Shown here in pieces: positions 23,212 through 38,408 of a stretch of DNA of 64,000 nt. Every line of letters starts with the position of its first letter. The first letter of the stretch is position 1. The notes beneath the pieces were generated by a model. The model was not told the origin of the DNA and made no database searches. It saw only the letters and a list, made by a program, of their open reading frames with translations. The DNA is from Flaccisagitta enflata (lineage: Eukaryota > Chaetognatha > Sagittoidea > Aphragmophora): NCBI GenBank assembly GCA_965153355.1, contig OZ231127.1, positions 68,014,001 to 68,078,000 on the forward strand. The letters are read 5' to 3'. The translations under genes and the position numbers were made by a program.

Positions 23212-23413
23212 GTCTTGTGTTACGGGACCCTAGAAATACGTCTGTCGGTCTGTCGCTTCGTCCAATATTCCGTTTGTACACAATTCAGGCCTCTTGATTC
23301 TTCCTCTCTGCCGAGAAACAAAATTCTTTCCTACAACACTGCCGACCGAAAAGTGAAGCCCGCTTCTCCTCCCCAACGCACTCTGAAGCAGCAAATTACC
23401 TAATACCTACCAC

Positions 23414-23793
23414 CAGGCCTGAATTTAGAGCGTGCCCGCGTGCCCGAGTCACTCTGTTTTGCGGTCGGGCATGCTTAATTTGCTGGTAGAGTGCCCAGCT
23501 AGCACTGTCTTATTAGGCTGACTGAATGCTTCATAAACTGTTTTCTTCAAAAAATGTATCATTTTAAAAGTCTTATCATAATCTAACATTTAAAAATCTC
23601 AGCGACAGCATTAGTTTGATTCTTTATTCGTTTATTTACTTATATCTTCACTGATTCTTTTTTTATTGTCATTCATAGTTCAAATGAATTTGATTGGGAA
23701 GAGCCAGGCACGCTGATGCTCTGCCGGGCACTGTAGAATTCTGAGGGGCGTGCCCGGCGTGCACGCTCAAAATTTTCACTAAATTCAGGCCTG
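23414..23793. mobile_element. hAT-like MITE with perfect 8-bp duplication
   Basis: The termini are CAGGCCTGAATTTAG and its complement. The direct repeat CCTACCAC flanks both ends (23406-23413 and 23794-23801). Sub-terminal sequence is also inverted (GAGCGTGCCCGC against GTGCACGCTC). At 380 bp and with no coding frame it is non-autonomous. An 8-bp duplication and CAGG ends are hAT features. Confidence 0.85.
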
Positions 23794-23801
23794 CCTACCA
23801 C

Positions 23802-24736
23802 GCTCACCATGCTTCAGAGGAAACTAAACAGTGGACTAATTTACAGCCAGTCTGCTTTACCCATCCAACTGATTAAACGGATAAACTACCTCATTAATAA
23901 TTTGTGTTTTTAATTATTTGATCATCAGTGCAAATCTGATGCGGATTGCTACGTAAAATGCAGAACGACGTTGACAACTAACTTTTGTTCATGAGAATTC
24001 CTCCCTCTCTTTTACAATTAATTGAGATTTAGTTCAAGATATGGTTCCAGTTCAAATTGACTGTGAATCAAATCAGCGACATCGCAATGGAGCGGTGATC
24101 ATAACACTGCAATATGCAAATTATCCTAAAGCTGGCTTCAATTGCTATTCTTCAACCATCATTTCTCCCTTTATACGTCTTCGTCTTCGTCTTTGTCTTC
24201 GTCTACATCTTCGTCTTCAACTTCGTCTTCTTCTTCTTCTTCTTCTTCCCTTCTTCCCCTTCTTCTCCTACTTCTTCTCCTTCTTCTTCCGGGACCTGCC
24301 GATATCTTTCTTACCCTGCCGACAAGCGGCGCTGCTCGCTGCCTTAGAATCAAGAGGCCTGGTACACAAGCTTCTTTTCTTGACGTCCATTTGACAGACA
24401 ATGTATGAAACCTGAAAATGTCATCTTGTTGTCAAATAAATCGTTGTTGTGATAGCCCTGGTCATGTTTTCCTATTTTCGTTAATTTTGTCACTGATACA
24501 AACGACGAAGGGCGGAGTCTTGATCTTGTTTTTCTATTAATTCAGATTTTTTAAAACATAACAGGCAAAGTGATTAAGTCAGTAACGAGCCATGCTAATC
24601 ATTTTGACCCTGAACAAATCGCTGAGATACAAAGTGGGGAAAAAAGTGTTGAACTTCACTGAAAGAAGGAGGCATGAAAATATTTATTGGATGATAAAAA
24701 GCAGAATGAAGTGAGGGAAAAAAGAGGAAAACAGTT

Positions 24737-24738
<2 letters not shown>
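23802..24738. other. No gene recognised
   Basis: Unique sequence with a short TCTTCG/TTC-rich stretch at 24175-24290 that gives Arg/Leu- or Phe-rich readings. No coding signal. Confidence 0.55.
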
Positions 24739-25461
<723 letters not shown>

Positions 25462-25799
25462 CTCACACTCAGTTTTTTCTCATCCCACTTCTCACTCCTG
25501 CCGTGCATATGGGGATCATTCGTGGATCTAATACACACTTTGGAAAACAGAAAAAAGGAAAAAAAAAAGACAACTCTTCAATGATGTTGAATCGACCTTT
25601 AAAAACGAAAAAGCGTTCATATTACGTTTTTACGGATTTTTACGGATTGTGGATTTAAGTTCTACCAACCATAGAGTTCTCCTTGTTCTGTATGTTTTTA
25701 AAGGGGCGTGAACAGTTCGTTTTGTGAAAAATTTTTTCAATGGTTTTGTGTAATGGAGAACCACTCATAATGGAAAAAAGAGAACGAAGAAATCCATGA

Positions 25800-25915
25800 T
25801 CACACAGACATACAGACAAACAACCCAACAAAACAAACAAACCAACCAAACAAACAAACCAACAAAACAAACAAACCAACAAAGCAAAACAAACAAACGA
25901 ACAAACGGAACTAAA
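25800..25915 (+). repeat. (CAAA)/(CCAA) tandem array
   Basis: Four-base units ACAA, CCAA and AACA repeat irregularly. It is followed by ATGA-rich units to 25995. Confidence 0.8.
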
Positions 25916-26804
25916 GATTGAATTAATGAACGGAATGAAGAAGTGTTAAGAAAGAATGAAAGAATGAATGAATGGATGAAAGGATGAATGGATAGTTTTG
26001 TGTAATAATAATATTGGATAAAAGAGAAAGATAGATGAGATCTACAAACATGCACCTTAGAACAAGACGAAACAAGAAGAAACAAGAATCTTAGGGCAAA
26101 TCAGACAGGGATGTAGCGATATCGAATTAGTCGTGTATGCTTTTCCCACACAGCGCTAGAGGAAGAACCTAATTCAGGGTCGTTTGCAGGTTGATCTGAC
26201 AGATAACACCAACAGATTATGCGTGGGAGTCAAGCAGAGACCTAGAGGGATTTGACTCATTGGTGCGTGTATGCAAAGGAAGGCTTCTGTGAGCGGTGTC
26301 AACGATGTTTCGAAAGGATTTTACCTAACATCGATTAATAGTCGACAAATAGATCTGTACAATGGAACGAACCACCGATGGCAGACATATAAGTCTGTTC
26401 AATAAGTGCTCAAAAATCCCCTTATTGAAAATCTGGTAATAGATTTCATAATGCAACCTAATTGGGCCACATTTCAGGACATGAAACTGCATTCCTTTTT
26501 TTTTCTTCTTCTTTTTATCATTTATGGCATTGACAAATCAAACTCAGACTGCAAGAAGATCTTGAGTTTGAAACCACGGATGTAACACTGCAAAAAGGGA
26601 TTCAAGGCGGTCATGATGTTTTTTCATTTGCCAGTGCGCAAGTTTTTTTTTCTTTTCTTGCACTTTCTCGATCTTTAAACCCTTTCTAAAAGCTTTTCCA
26701 ACGAACTTCCATTTCCAAAGACCGAACCCTTAAACTCCCCCCCCCCAACCCAACCCCCATATCCCAATTTCTATTCAATTGTTGGATCTGTGGGTGTATA
26801 GGAG

Positions 26805-27165
<361 letters not shown>

Positions 27166-27167
27166 AC

Positions 27168-27783
27168 AGTGCGGAGCATAAATAAGTAGCCAGTACTTTC
27201 AAAAGTTAATTGTGTCAGCCCTGGCACTTAAAAACACCAAAAATTTCTTAAAGATCTTCAAAAGTTCTACAAATCTAGCCCAATCCCAGACTTATATCTC
27301 GATTTGCTAGGAATTTTTGCAAGTTCAACAAGGAGAAGTAATTTAGAAGAATCTATCACTGAACAACCACGGGCAAAACACAAAATGGACTTAGTTTTTC
27401 TTTGATAGATCAAAAACAAATCCGAATAAAGACTTCAAATCCATGAGCATTTTAAAGAGCTTCGAAAACTCTACAAATCTAGTCCAATCAGAAATTTGTA
27501 GCTTGATTCGTTTTCAAATGACATCAGTTTAAAGAAAACAACTCAGTTTTCTGATTGTCAAAAAGAAGCTAATTTTTTGTCCCTTTTTCCCAACATGGTT
27601 TTGGTATGCTTCTATTCAAACTGACGTCACTTCTAAACGAAAAGAGCCACAGATTTGGGATTGGTATCAAATTAAAGAAAATTGAAAATCCTTTAATATC
27701 ATCACCAATAAATTTATCCTATCATTTCTAGAATAAGCAAAATAGTCTATACAAAAGTGGCTACTTATTTATGCGCCTCACTG
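27168..27783. mobile_element. Tc1/mariner-like MITE, TA flanks
   Basis: The ends CAGTGCGGAGCATAAATAAG and (complement of the right end) CAGTGAGGCGCATAAATAAG agree at 18 of 20 bases and continue GTAGCC. TA flanks both sides. The interior has two related segments with the core TCTACAAATCTAG, also related to the element at 32805-33402. It is non-coding and abuts a (GAAA)n tract. Confidence 0.8.
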
Positions 27784-28137
27784 TAGAAATGAAAAAACAA
27801 GAGGGAAAAAAAAGAAAGGGAAAAAAGAAAAAACAGGACGAGAAAAAAATGAATTAGGACAGAAAGAGAGAAAGAGAGAAAGAGAAGGAAAAAAAAAACT
27901 CAAATGGAAAAAGAAGAATGAAAAAAATGTTTTACGAAAGAACAACGAAACTGGAGAAAAAGGACGATTGTTATGTTAAGATGTCCTCTACTCCTTGCCT
28001 CACGGTTGTGGGAGCACAGGAACATGACTAGAGCAATTATTGGGTTATTAAGCGAATCTCTCCAAACAAAAAAGGGGACAAATTTGGAAGGATTAATTGT
28101 AGAGAATAGAGAGGAAACGAGCAAAAATGGGAGGGTG

Positions 28138-28333
<196 letters not shown>

Positions 28334-29307
28334 CAGACAGGGACAGACAAATAAAGCGACAGTAAAGAGCAGCACACAGAAATACAGAAACAAATTACAA
28401 ACAGAAAAAACCCACAGACGAGGCCAAATGGAGAAGGAATTAGGGTCACAGATGCATGGCACCAAAGAAAGACTCATAAAGAAAAACAATTAAAGAATGT
28501 AGAATACAAATAAGCAAAGAAAGTGAGAAAAAAAGAGAAAAGAATTCAATAAGAAAGAGAGTGTAAAAATAAGAGCTGAAACCGATAGACTGAATCTAGC
28601 CATGAAAGCAAAAGAAAGAAATAGTCGAAAATTTATTCAGCTTATCATGAAACAGTAAAACATTGAAAAGAGAAAAATGATATACTATACTATAAACTAT
28701 ATCTTACATTGTGAATTGGAATTATATCAGGAATGATATTAGGTGAATAAAAAAAAATCAACCAAAAATCGAAAAACTAAAAACGAAAGGAATTAAGAGA
28801 CAAAAACAGAGAAAAAGCAACAAAAAAGGGGAAAATAATGCACAAGCAGCTGCTGTGACCGAAATAAAAGCGGCCTAGAAAGAGCGATTTGGTCACGACT
28901 CCGCCCAGTTTTGCATCCGTCCTCCGTTTTTAGCGGAAAAACGACGAATGTCACATCTCTCAACTTTTCTCTCTTCATTTTTTGTCTTTTCATCATCTAT
29001 TGTCTTTCTGTTTTCATCGTTTTATTTTTATTTCCATTTTTTTTTGTTGGTTCCTCTTTTCTTTCAACATCTACCTTCCAATTTCGATTTCATGTTATTT
29101 TTTTTTCTCTGAAAAAAAAAAACCAAAAAATAACAATCCACCTCTTTAAGAAACATGCCGTCACGTGTTTATTCTTTTTTTTTCTCCCATGTTATATCTT
29201 TTTATGCCTCAACATTTTATGTTATCTTGATTGGAAAAGATGCTTTTGCTACTCGTCATGTTCATTTGTCGTTGTCGAGCAGCGTGTGTTATCATAGCTG
29301 GTTATTG

Positions 29308-29740
<433 letters not shown>

Positions 29741-30121
29741 CATCGCTCACTCGGATATAATGTCACAAACCGAGCGGAATTAATGTTGCGTGTGCGCGAC
29801 TGTATAAGTCAGTACATCTATTAGCTAGTATTTCATTGACGTTTTCCTTTGGGCACGTTTTGATGTAGCTTCTGAGTTGTACACCCGCTTTGACTGTACT
29901 AAAAATATGGTTAAGGCCTGTTACCATATAGCCACTGATCATGTCCTTTTTGTAGGAGGTCATGTACGGTTGGTAGGCCAGGCCCAATGGCGCGCACATT
30001 GGCATCCTTTACCACGTACCTTTGAAAAGAACAAGGCATAAGGAATATTGTCGCTCTTCAAATTATAAGCGCCGCTCATCTTGATATATCTTGACTCATT
30101 CTTGATTTTCATTCCTTTTTT

Positions 30122-30848
30122 GGGCAGCGGCCCCGAAGGGGACGAAGTCCTGTAGAACACAGGGGGAATCTGTCCGTCCGTACGTCCGTCCGTCCGTCCC
30201 CCCCCCCCCCGCCCCATTCTCAGGGCTTCGTCTCCTTTGGGGCCCAAATCCAAGCAAAATGGCCCAAATCTAAGCAAAATGACCCAAATCCAAGCAAAAT
30301 GGCTAAAATCTGGCTAGAAAACCAAAATTTTAGTCAAAATTCTATCATTTTGGCCCCTAAGATCTAGATCCTGGTTTCTAATACCCAGATTCTGGCCTCT
30401 AAAACCCTAATCCTAGCCTCAGAGATCTAGATCTTGATCTCTGTGACCCAGATTCTGGCCTCCAAGACCCAGGATCTGGCCTCAAGGCCCTAGATCCTGG
30501 CCTCAGAGACCCAAATCCTGGCCTCAGAGACCCAATTCTGGCCTCAGAGACTCAAACCCTGGCCTCTGAGACCAAGAAATTGGTCTCTGAGACCCAGATT
30601 CTGGCCTCAGAGACCCAAATCCCGGCCTGCTCCCCCCTCAACTTAAATAACAAACTTCTCAAGAAGAGCAGGGGTACCCTTGTCCATATACTGCCTTTTG
30701 TCATTTCTCCATGTTATTCAAAGAGAGTTTGAATAACAGGGCTTCCTTGACAAAAGGAAGGCTGAGAGAAGGACGGACGGACGGATGGACGGACGGACAG
30801 ATTCCCCCTGTGTTCTACAGGACTTCGTCCCCTTCGGGGCCGCTGCCC
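30122..30848. mobile_element. B-family element with 60-bp perfect terminal inverted repeats
   Basis: The first 60 bases (GGGCAGCGGCCCCGAAGGGG ... CTGTCCGTCCGT) reappear exactly as the complement at 30789-30848, then (CCGT)n on both sides. The interior is a degenerate tandem array of units such as CTGGCCTCAGAGACCCAAAT (30230-30620). A tail unit GCTCCCCCTCAAC...GGGTACC occurs inside (about 30628-30685) and outside (30849-30900). No coding frame and no clear duplication were seen. Confidence 0.7.
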
Positions 30849-30947
30849 TGCTCCCCCTCAACCTAAATCACATACTACTCAAGCAGGGCACGGGTACCGC
30901 TGACCACTTACTGCCTTTGGGCTGCTATTCTCATTTTCTTCTTGTTT

Positions 30948-30951
<4 letters not shown>

Positions 30952-30992
<41 letters not shown>

Positions 30993-31193
30993 AACTAATG
31001 TACATCTAGATATGAAAGTAGGTTACGTGGTTTCGCGTGGCTCATTGAGTTTTTGAGAAATTTCAAAATTGATGACAATTGATAAATGACTTTGTCCCCA
31101 AATGCTGAAAAGGAGAAGAAAGCTCCCTGAGACACCGAGAAAATATTATTCATTCATTCATTTCCTCATTCTTTCTTCTTCTTTATTTTCTTC

Positions 31194-31224
<31 letters not shown>

Positions 31225-31800
31225 TTTCTTTTTCTTTTTCTTTTTCTTTTTCTTTTTCCTTTTCTTTTTTTCGTCTTCTTCCCCTTCTTCTTCTTTTCCT
31301 TCTCCTTCTCCAACTTTTCTTTGTTTGTTTTGTTTTGGTTGTATTATTGTTTTTCCTCTTCTTTCTTTTTTTCTTTTTCTTTTTCATTTTTTCTTCTTCT
31401 TCTTCTTTCTCTTTCTCTTTTTCCTTTTTTCTTCTTCTTCTTCTTCTTCTTCTTCTTCTTCTTCTTCTTCTTCTTCTTCTTCTTCTTCTTCTTCTTCTTC
31501 TTCTTCTTCTTCTTTTTCTTTTTCTGTTTTTTTTATCTTCTATTTTTCCTTTTTCTTTTTCTGTTTCTGTTTCTGTTTCTGTTTCTGTTTCTTTTTCTGT
31601 TTCTGCTTCTATTTCTGTTTCTTTTTCTGTTTCTTTTTCTGTTTCTGTTTCTGTTTCTGTTTCTGTTTCTGTTCTTTTCTTTTCTTTTCTTTTCTTTTCT
31701 TTTCTTTTCTTTTCTTTTCTTTTCTTTTTTTTTCTTTTTCTTTTTCTTTTTCTTTTTCTTTTTCTTCTTCTTCTTCTTCTTCGTCTTCTTCTTCCCCTAT
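30952..31800 (+). repeat. Pyrimidine-rich compound microsatellites
   Basis: (CT)n at 30952-30990, then from about 31195 blocks of TTTTTC, TTC, TTTCTG, TTTTC and TTC. The strand is almost free of purines for about 600 bases apart from the G of TTTCTG units. Confidence 0.93.
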
Positions 31801-32027
31801 TAAATTAGAATTTCGCATTTCTCTCAATCTCTCTCCCTCTCTTTCAATCTCATTTTGAAGGATTACTTGACAATGTTTTATGGGAATTCGTTTCCAATTG
31901 TGTCACCGTTCTTTACTCATCGTCATTAAATTCGTTGTCGTCACCTCTTGTGGAGATCATGCATCAACTCCGTCATCAATATACAAACTCTGCACTTACC
32001 CCTTATTATGATATTGCGGAAAGTTGA

Positions 32028-32461
<434 letters not shown>

Positions 32462-32804
32462 AATCTTGAGGATTCGTGTCCCTCCACTCCTTCTTATTCG
32501 ACGTCGCTTGATAGTTGATAGTTTATCACATACAACGAAGAAACGCACAAAAGGGACAAAAGGATCAAGAGTCCAAATCGTTCAATATCAAACAAAAAAT
32601 CGTGCTTTTAGTCTCAATCGCGTCTCAGCCATATTAAATGCATTAACCGATTTTTATGTTTTTTGGATCCCCCACGACAAAAAAATGTGGTGGGCGATTT
32701 AGGGAACAGTAGCATTGCCAATGGCAGTGGGGGAAAGTAAAAGCGATATGAAATGAATTACTGCTACTATAAACAGTGTTCATTGAATCGTAAGATAGAA
32801 ACTA

Positions 32805-33402
32805 CTACCCAGGAAATAAATATAGAACCAACTTCAACTCAATATATCTTGGCTTTAAAAAACGCCAGATAACTTTGTAAAAAGATCAAATTAATCTACA
32901 TCGAAAATTCTACAAAATGAGTGCAATCTGGCACCTGCAGCTTTTTTTGTTTAAAAATGACAAGCAAATAAGTGAAAATAGGCATTTTGAAATTTGCAAA
33001 ATAATTGATGAGGTAGGATTGAAAGTCAATTAGAGACACCTGCAATTTAGATTTCGGCTTTCGGATAGGCTAGAGAGTTTTAAAAAAAAAGCAAACTAAT
33101 CTATGTCAAAAAATCTACAAGATGAGCGCAATCTGGTTACTGTAACTTAGAAATGACAAGCAAAAAAGTAAAAACATGTCTTTGATATAATTAGTCCATA
33201 GGAGTCTAACAAAAGCAGTGGAACAATAGCTTGATTTTTTTAAAAGATGGTTTACAAAATGCCTTCCATAGGTAAAACCGGATAAGTTAGTTAAGAAAAA
33301 GGTTATTTGAAAAACTAGTCCTGTCATAAGAATGTTTTATGTGATGTAAGGATGGGAAATCAAACAATTCCTCTGTTGGTTCTATATTTATTTCTTAGGT
33401 AG
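32805..33402. mobile_element. Tc1/mariner-like MITE, TA flanks, internal direct repeat
   Basis: The termini are CTACCCAGGAAATAAATATA and (complement) CTACCTAAGAAATAAATATA, both followed by GAACCAAC, with flanking TA. Two direct copies of a segment of about 95 bases are seen at about 32878-32980 and 33080-33175. It is non-coding. Confidence 0.78.
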
Positions 33403-35842
33403 TATTGAGTTCTGTGCGACTTGTGAATGGCAAAGATTCGAGAGGTAAAGGTTGTAAAATCTAATCATATCCAATCCATCTTAGTTCTTACGATACTACC
33501 AATGAACGATGATAAGCAGCACAATTAGTTCCCGTTTCATAATGTAATAATGTTTACAAGCCGATGATACAATGATGAAACAATGATACAAGCCGACTTT
33601 CATCGTAGCCAATTAGACAAATTGAGATTTGAGAAAGCAACTCAGTGAATCTTATCATTTCAACTGCGCTCAGAGGGAAACTAGACACTAGTTCAGGCTG
33701 TTCAGCCCTGTCTGGCTTCCTGGGTCTCATCAATGTAATATCAAGTTGTATCAGTCGCAATTAGAATTCGAATCCACTTTATGTGTGTGTATTTCGTGTA
33801 TTTTGTGTGTGTTGTCCACGTCATCCTACATGTCTGGGAGGAGGAGACAAAGAGAGTAATTCTCTGTGTGACGTCCGACTCCCGGGGATGCATAATGACC
33901 GACGACCAGAACCCCAAAGACGCATCTTTCTCAACTACTCTCTCATGTCAGTCTCAATACAACCAGGATTGAATAGACAGAAAAACTGCTAGGCCGTTGT
34001 CACCTGATCGATGTCACTGGTAAAGATATTCAAAAAGAAAGTTGTTTTGCAAGAAACATCCTTCAAAAATCCGTCTCTAAGTGTATGTAACACAGTTTCG
34101 GTTCTTCATTCCAGATTTAGTTTTTAGGTGCGACAAAGCACCTCTATAAGACAGCGTGCCCACGAAGCCAACATTTAGGGTATCAAAACGGGTTAAAATA
34201 GAACATATACATGAGTGAAAATAGAAAAACAAGTGAATAAAAGTGATTCAGATAAGACTTGCATGATATTTGAAAGCAAAATTTGCATCCATTTAGCAAG
34301 AGACTCAGATTAAGTTTAAATTACTGAAGAAGATTTACTGGAAATTTCTACAAATTTCTTTTTTGTCACTGACAAGGGGTTGGTCGAAATTATAAGTTTG
34401 CATAGAAGATAAAAAAATGAAAAAACAAAGAACATAGTTCTCTTCCCAAATCGTTTTTAGAGAGAACTATGTTTTTGAAAATGCAAAATTCTTCTGGGTG
34501 TGGCTTTCTTATAATTTCGACCGGAGAAAATAGAAAAAAATGTCAACAGAATTTCACTAAAAATCTTCATTTTCTTGCCAATTTCCGTGAGAATTGTTTA
34601 TCAAAAGGCGATTCAAAGTGTAAAATATGGAACAGACGTACATATCAAGTGTATCCAGTGACAACTTGAGCAATGATAACATTTATGGATGGATAATTAG
34701 TCCATCATTGATGCAAAATTGGGGTGAAGCGCTTCATTTTTCCCTGGCAGATTTCACGTCATAACTGGCTGTGTCAGTTGGTCGGTTGGTCGGTTGGTAA
34801 CGCATTCGTTTGACGATACACACGTCGCACCTTATTGGCCTACTTGGCCTTGTTTTAGAAAACTTGAAGTGGTGCGGGTATTTACTGGTCAGTGAGAGTT
34901 CACAAGGCTCTCTTCCTTTTCTTTCAGTTTAAGTGTAGTGAGGGATTCTGTTCCACTTGTCATATGATTCTTGATGAAATGGTCGCAGGATAAAAGATAT
35001 CATTTGTGAATTCAACTTCAAGTGTCAATTTCTAGGATCCGAGTTGCTCAGCATACAAAACACTACTACAATTAATACTGTTTTTGAATGACTAGTAGCG
35101 ACTTCAGCTGACAAAAGACATCTGAGCAGTACAACTGGAAAGAAACATTATCAACAACAGGAGAATGGAAGCCCAATCGGCGGATTTCAAAGTATAAAAT
35201 GAGAAAGAAAAAGAAAAGGAAAGAGGGAATCATTGGAAGGAACGAATTGGCGCATCTTGAATGCTCTGAACCCAAGGCACAAAAATGGTAACCTTTCTGT
35301 GCCAGACGGAGATTTCCACAGTGGGACAGTACCTAATAGGTCATTAGCAATAGAAATAACGCCAGAAACAAATTAGAAAATTGGAAAAAAAAATGTTATT
35401 ATGACAATGAAAGTGTTTGTAAGATGCAAAACTTATCAGCTTTTTAAAGGATTATATTCTTAAGATGGAACAACACATCTGAAGCAGAACAAGCGGTAAG
35501 CAAATAGACTGATCAAAAGACATTAAACAGGAAATAAAGCTTAAGGCTAAGGCGCAACACATAGATGATATTTGAAAACCGTGCATTCATTTATCGTGTA
35601 CCTCCCACAACAGTGTCCAATGATTCACCAATCTATACTTATGGCAAGATTTATGTAACTGTTAAACTCTCAATGGAGTGTTTTTTCATGATCGAGTTTC
35701 CGTATTTCCATCCCACTGCACATTCAAGTCGCCGAAAATTGACTGGCGAGGGCAAGAAAATGTCTCCAGGGCCAAAGATAAAATGGCTTCCAATAAATCG
35801 CCTCTCGTCTATGAAAACATCGAGACGATGAAATGACCGCAA
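33403..35842. other. No gene recognised
   Basis: About 2.4 kb of mostly unique sequence with two weak A-like traces (34114-34150, 34775-34858). Frames are all under 90 codons and unrecognised. Confidence 0.55.
34114..34150 (+). repeat. A-like head only
   Basis: TTTTTAGGTGCGACAAAGCA then CCTCTATAAGACAG: the stem AGGTGC/GCACCT sits before CTCTATAAGA. The rest is absent. Confidence 0.4.
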
Positions 35843-36262
35843 AGAAGAAGAAGAAGAAGAAGAAGAAGAAGAAGAAGAAGAAGAAGAAGAAGAAGAAGAA
35901 GAAGAAGAAGAAGAAGAAGAAGAAGAGAAGAAGAAGAAAAGAAGAAGAAGAAGAAGAAGAAGAAGAAGAAGAAGAAGAAGAAGAAGAAGAAGAAGAAGAA
36001 GAAGAAGAAGAAGAAGAAGAAGAAGAAGAAGAAGAAGAAGACGAAGAAGAAGAAGAAGAAGAAGAAGAAGAAGAAGAAGAGAAAAAGAAAAAGAAAAAGG
36101 AGAAGAAGAGAAAGAGAAAGAGAAAGAGAAAGAGAAAGAGAAAGAAGAAAAGGAAAATGAAAATGAAAAGGAAAAGAAAAAGAAAAAGAAAAAGAAAAAG
36201 AAAAAGAAAAAGAAAAAGAAAAAGAAAAAGAAAAAGAAAAAGAAAAAGAAAAAGAAAAATGG
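35843..36262 (+). repeat. (GAA)n then (GAAAAA)n
   Basis: About 240 bases of GAA pass into GAAAGA and GAAAAA units. It is all-purine apart from rare bases. Confidence 0.95.
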
Positions 36263-38045
36263 AAAGACAAACACAAAAAGTTCCAAGTTGACACGACCGA
36301 CGAAGCGGATAATTTACGGCCAGGAATTCCTTTTCTCAGTTGTCACAATTTTCAATCGATGGCAACACGAAAGATACTGTCTGACGAGACTGCGGCTGAA
36401 ACTGGCTAGACTGTGTCGAAACCGTGTCGAAACCGTGGCGAGGGACCCGAGACCGCGGCAAAATTTTGGCGTGACTGTGGCAAGATGATGGCAAAATTGC
36501 GGCGAGACTGTGTCAGAGCTGTGCTTTACAGACCACAATCGAACTTTAAAAGATACTATGCGCACATTCCACGATACTTCAGATGTTATCGATTTGGTTA
36601 AGTTTCATGGTTTACCTGATAGGAAAATCCATTGCACATTTAGCCATCATCTTGGCTTGTGGTCAAACGCTTATAAAGTATTCCATGAGAAGAACTGAAT
36701 CTGTTCGTGTGACAGGCAGCGGACAGAATTATCATGAGAGAAAAAGGCGGAGACAATTCTCGAGACAAACAGACAAATTTACGGCTCGTAAATATACTCG
36801 GATGCGAAAGGCAGGAATTACAAATTGAAGGACATGCAAGAAGTTTGAAATTGAGAATGTCAGTGGTAAGCGGACAGTGGTAGCAGCAACTGAAGCCTTA
36901 TGCTATCGAGATGATAGAGCAACAGACAGAGAAAAAGGCAGAACAACAAACAAACAGAGACAGACAAAACATGAAGACTAATATAACAACAAACAATAAA
37001 AAAAAAAAAAAAAAAGATACAGGCTATCAGACAGTCAAACTGAGAGGTAGAAAAGACACTCAGGCAAATAAAGCAACAGTCAAACAAACAGAAAGACAAA
37101 TTTGATATCTATGCAAATAAAACCAAAAACAGCCAAAAAGAATGACGGACAAAGTGACATACAGGCAAATAGATCCCATATTCAGATCAGACGATATAAA
37201 AGTGACGTAATGGCTTCTGACTTAGCTTCGCTGCCATGGCAAGGTCGTAAAATTCCTAATTCCTAAATGGGCAGAAAAGACCCCCTTTATCGTAACAAAA
37301 TAATGAATAGATCAAACAGAATTTTGCTTCCTTTTCAGTTCCATCACCAGACATGTAAATGTCTAGATTGGATCAATTGATAGTTTAATGTTCGGCTAAG
37401 CCAGACGTGAATTTATGAGCAAACAGCTCGTAATTCTAGGTTTCGTCGCCAAAATTCTCAATATCCAGAGGCCTAGCTATGTTCGCAGTTAAAAATCTGT
37501 CATGATAGAATAAAAAAGACCCGTCACAACTGAAGTTGAGGTAAGTTAGCGATATTGCAACCTCAAATGATTACAACAATATCTACATTCTAACTATATA
37601 TGCCATGTGTAAAAATACGTAGTCTGAGAGTGGCAGACAGAAAGAGAGACAAACACACAGACAGACAAACAGACAAAGGCATGGACAGAGACAAGGAAAG
37701 ACACTGACACAAAGCGATGGAAAAGCGGGCACAAAGAGAGACACTGAAAGAGAAAGGATTAGCGACACTCATTCCTTTTGTCTTCTTTTTTTAATGAAAA
37801 AAAAAAAAATGTCTGCGGTCCCCCAAAAAAGCCGGCGACAAAGTTGGGCTTAGAACTCGCGCCCAGAGCTCAGCTTCTACTTTCCCCCTGTCTCCGTCTT
37901 CTGTCTCATTCGTTCTGTCTGTTTCCTTCTGTCTCTTATTACTGACTCTTTTGTTACTGTCTGTCTCTGTATGTCTTAGTATCTTTCTCTGTCTCTCTCT
38001 CGGTCTGTCTTTCTGTCTGTCTCTGTCTTTCTGTCTCTGTCTCTG

Positions 38046-38088
<43 letters not shown>

Positions 38089-38408
38089 GTGTGTCTCTTT
38101 CTCGTCTTGCGATGCCTTTGTCTCTATCTCGTCTGGCGTCTGGTCGCGGTTCCTCTGACCTTTCGCTTTCATTTCCTTTTTATGGCTCCCATGAAAAATG
38201 CGGCGGACTTTTTCGTGGAAAAAACTCGTTAAAAAAAAGTTGCGGGTGGAGAATCTGAAAGAAGGGGTAAAACGGGTTTAGCGATGGAATCAGAATTTGA
38301 ATAAAAGGGGATGGATGGATGGAACAACTAGGGCAGATATGATGGTAGAGATCGTATGATAAATTTGTCGAACCGAAAGCGTTCAAAAAAGTCAAGATTT
38401 GTCCGTTT
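36263..38408. other. No gene recognised; small repeats
   Basis: Contains a GACTGTGGCAAAAT-like irregular repeat (36400-36510), GACA-type units (36915-37105 and 37640-37750) and TGTCTC/(CT)n (37900-38100). No credible frame. Confidence 0.55.

Noticed and set aside
31102-31858. Open frames of 150-230 codons rich in Phe, Leu and Ser
   Set aside because: They follow pyrimidine-only repeats and show no domain or start signal.
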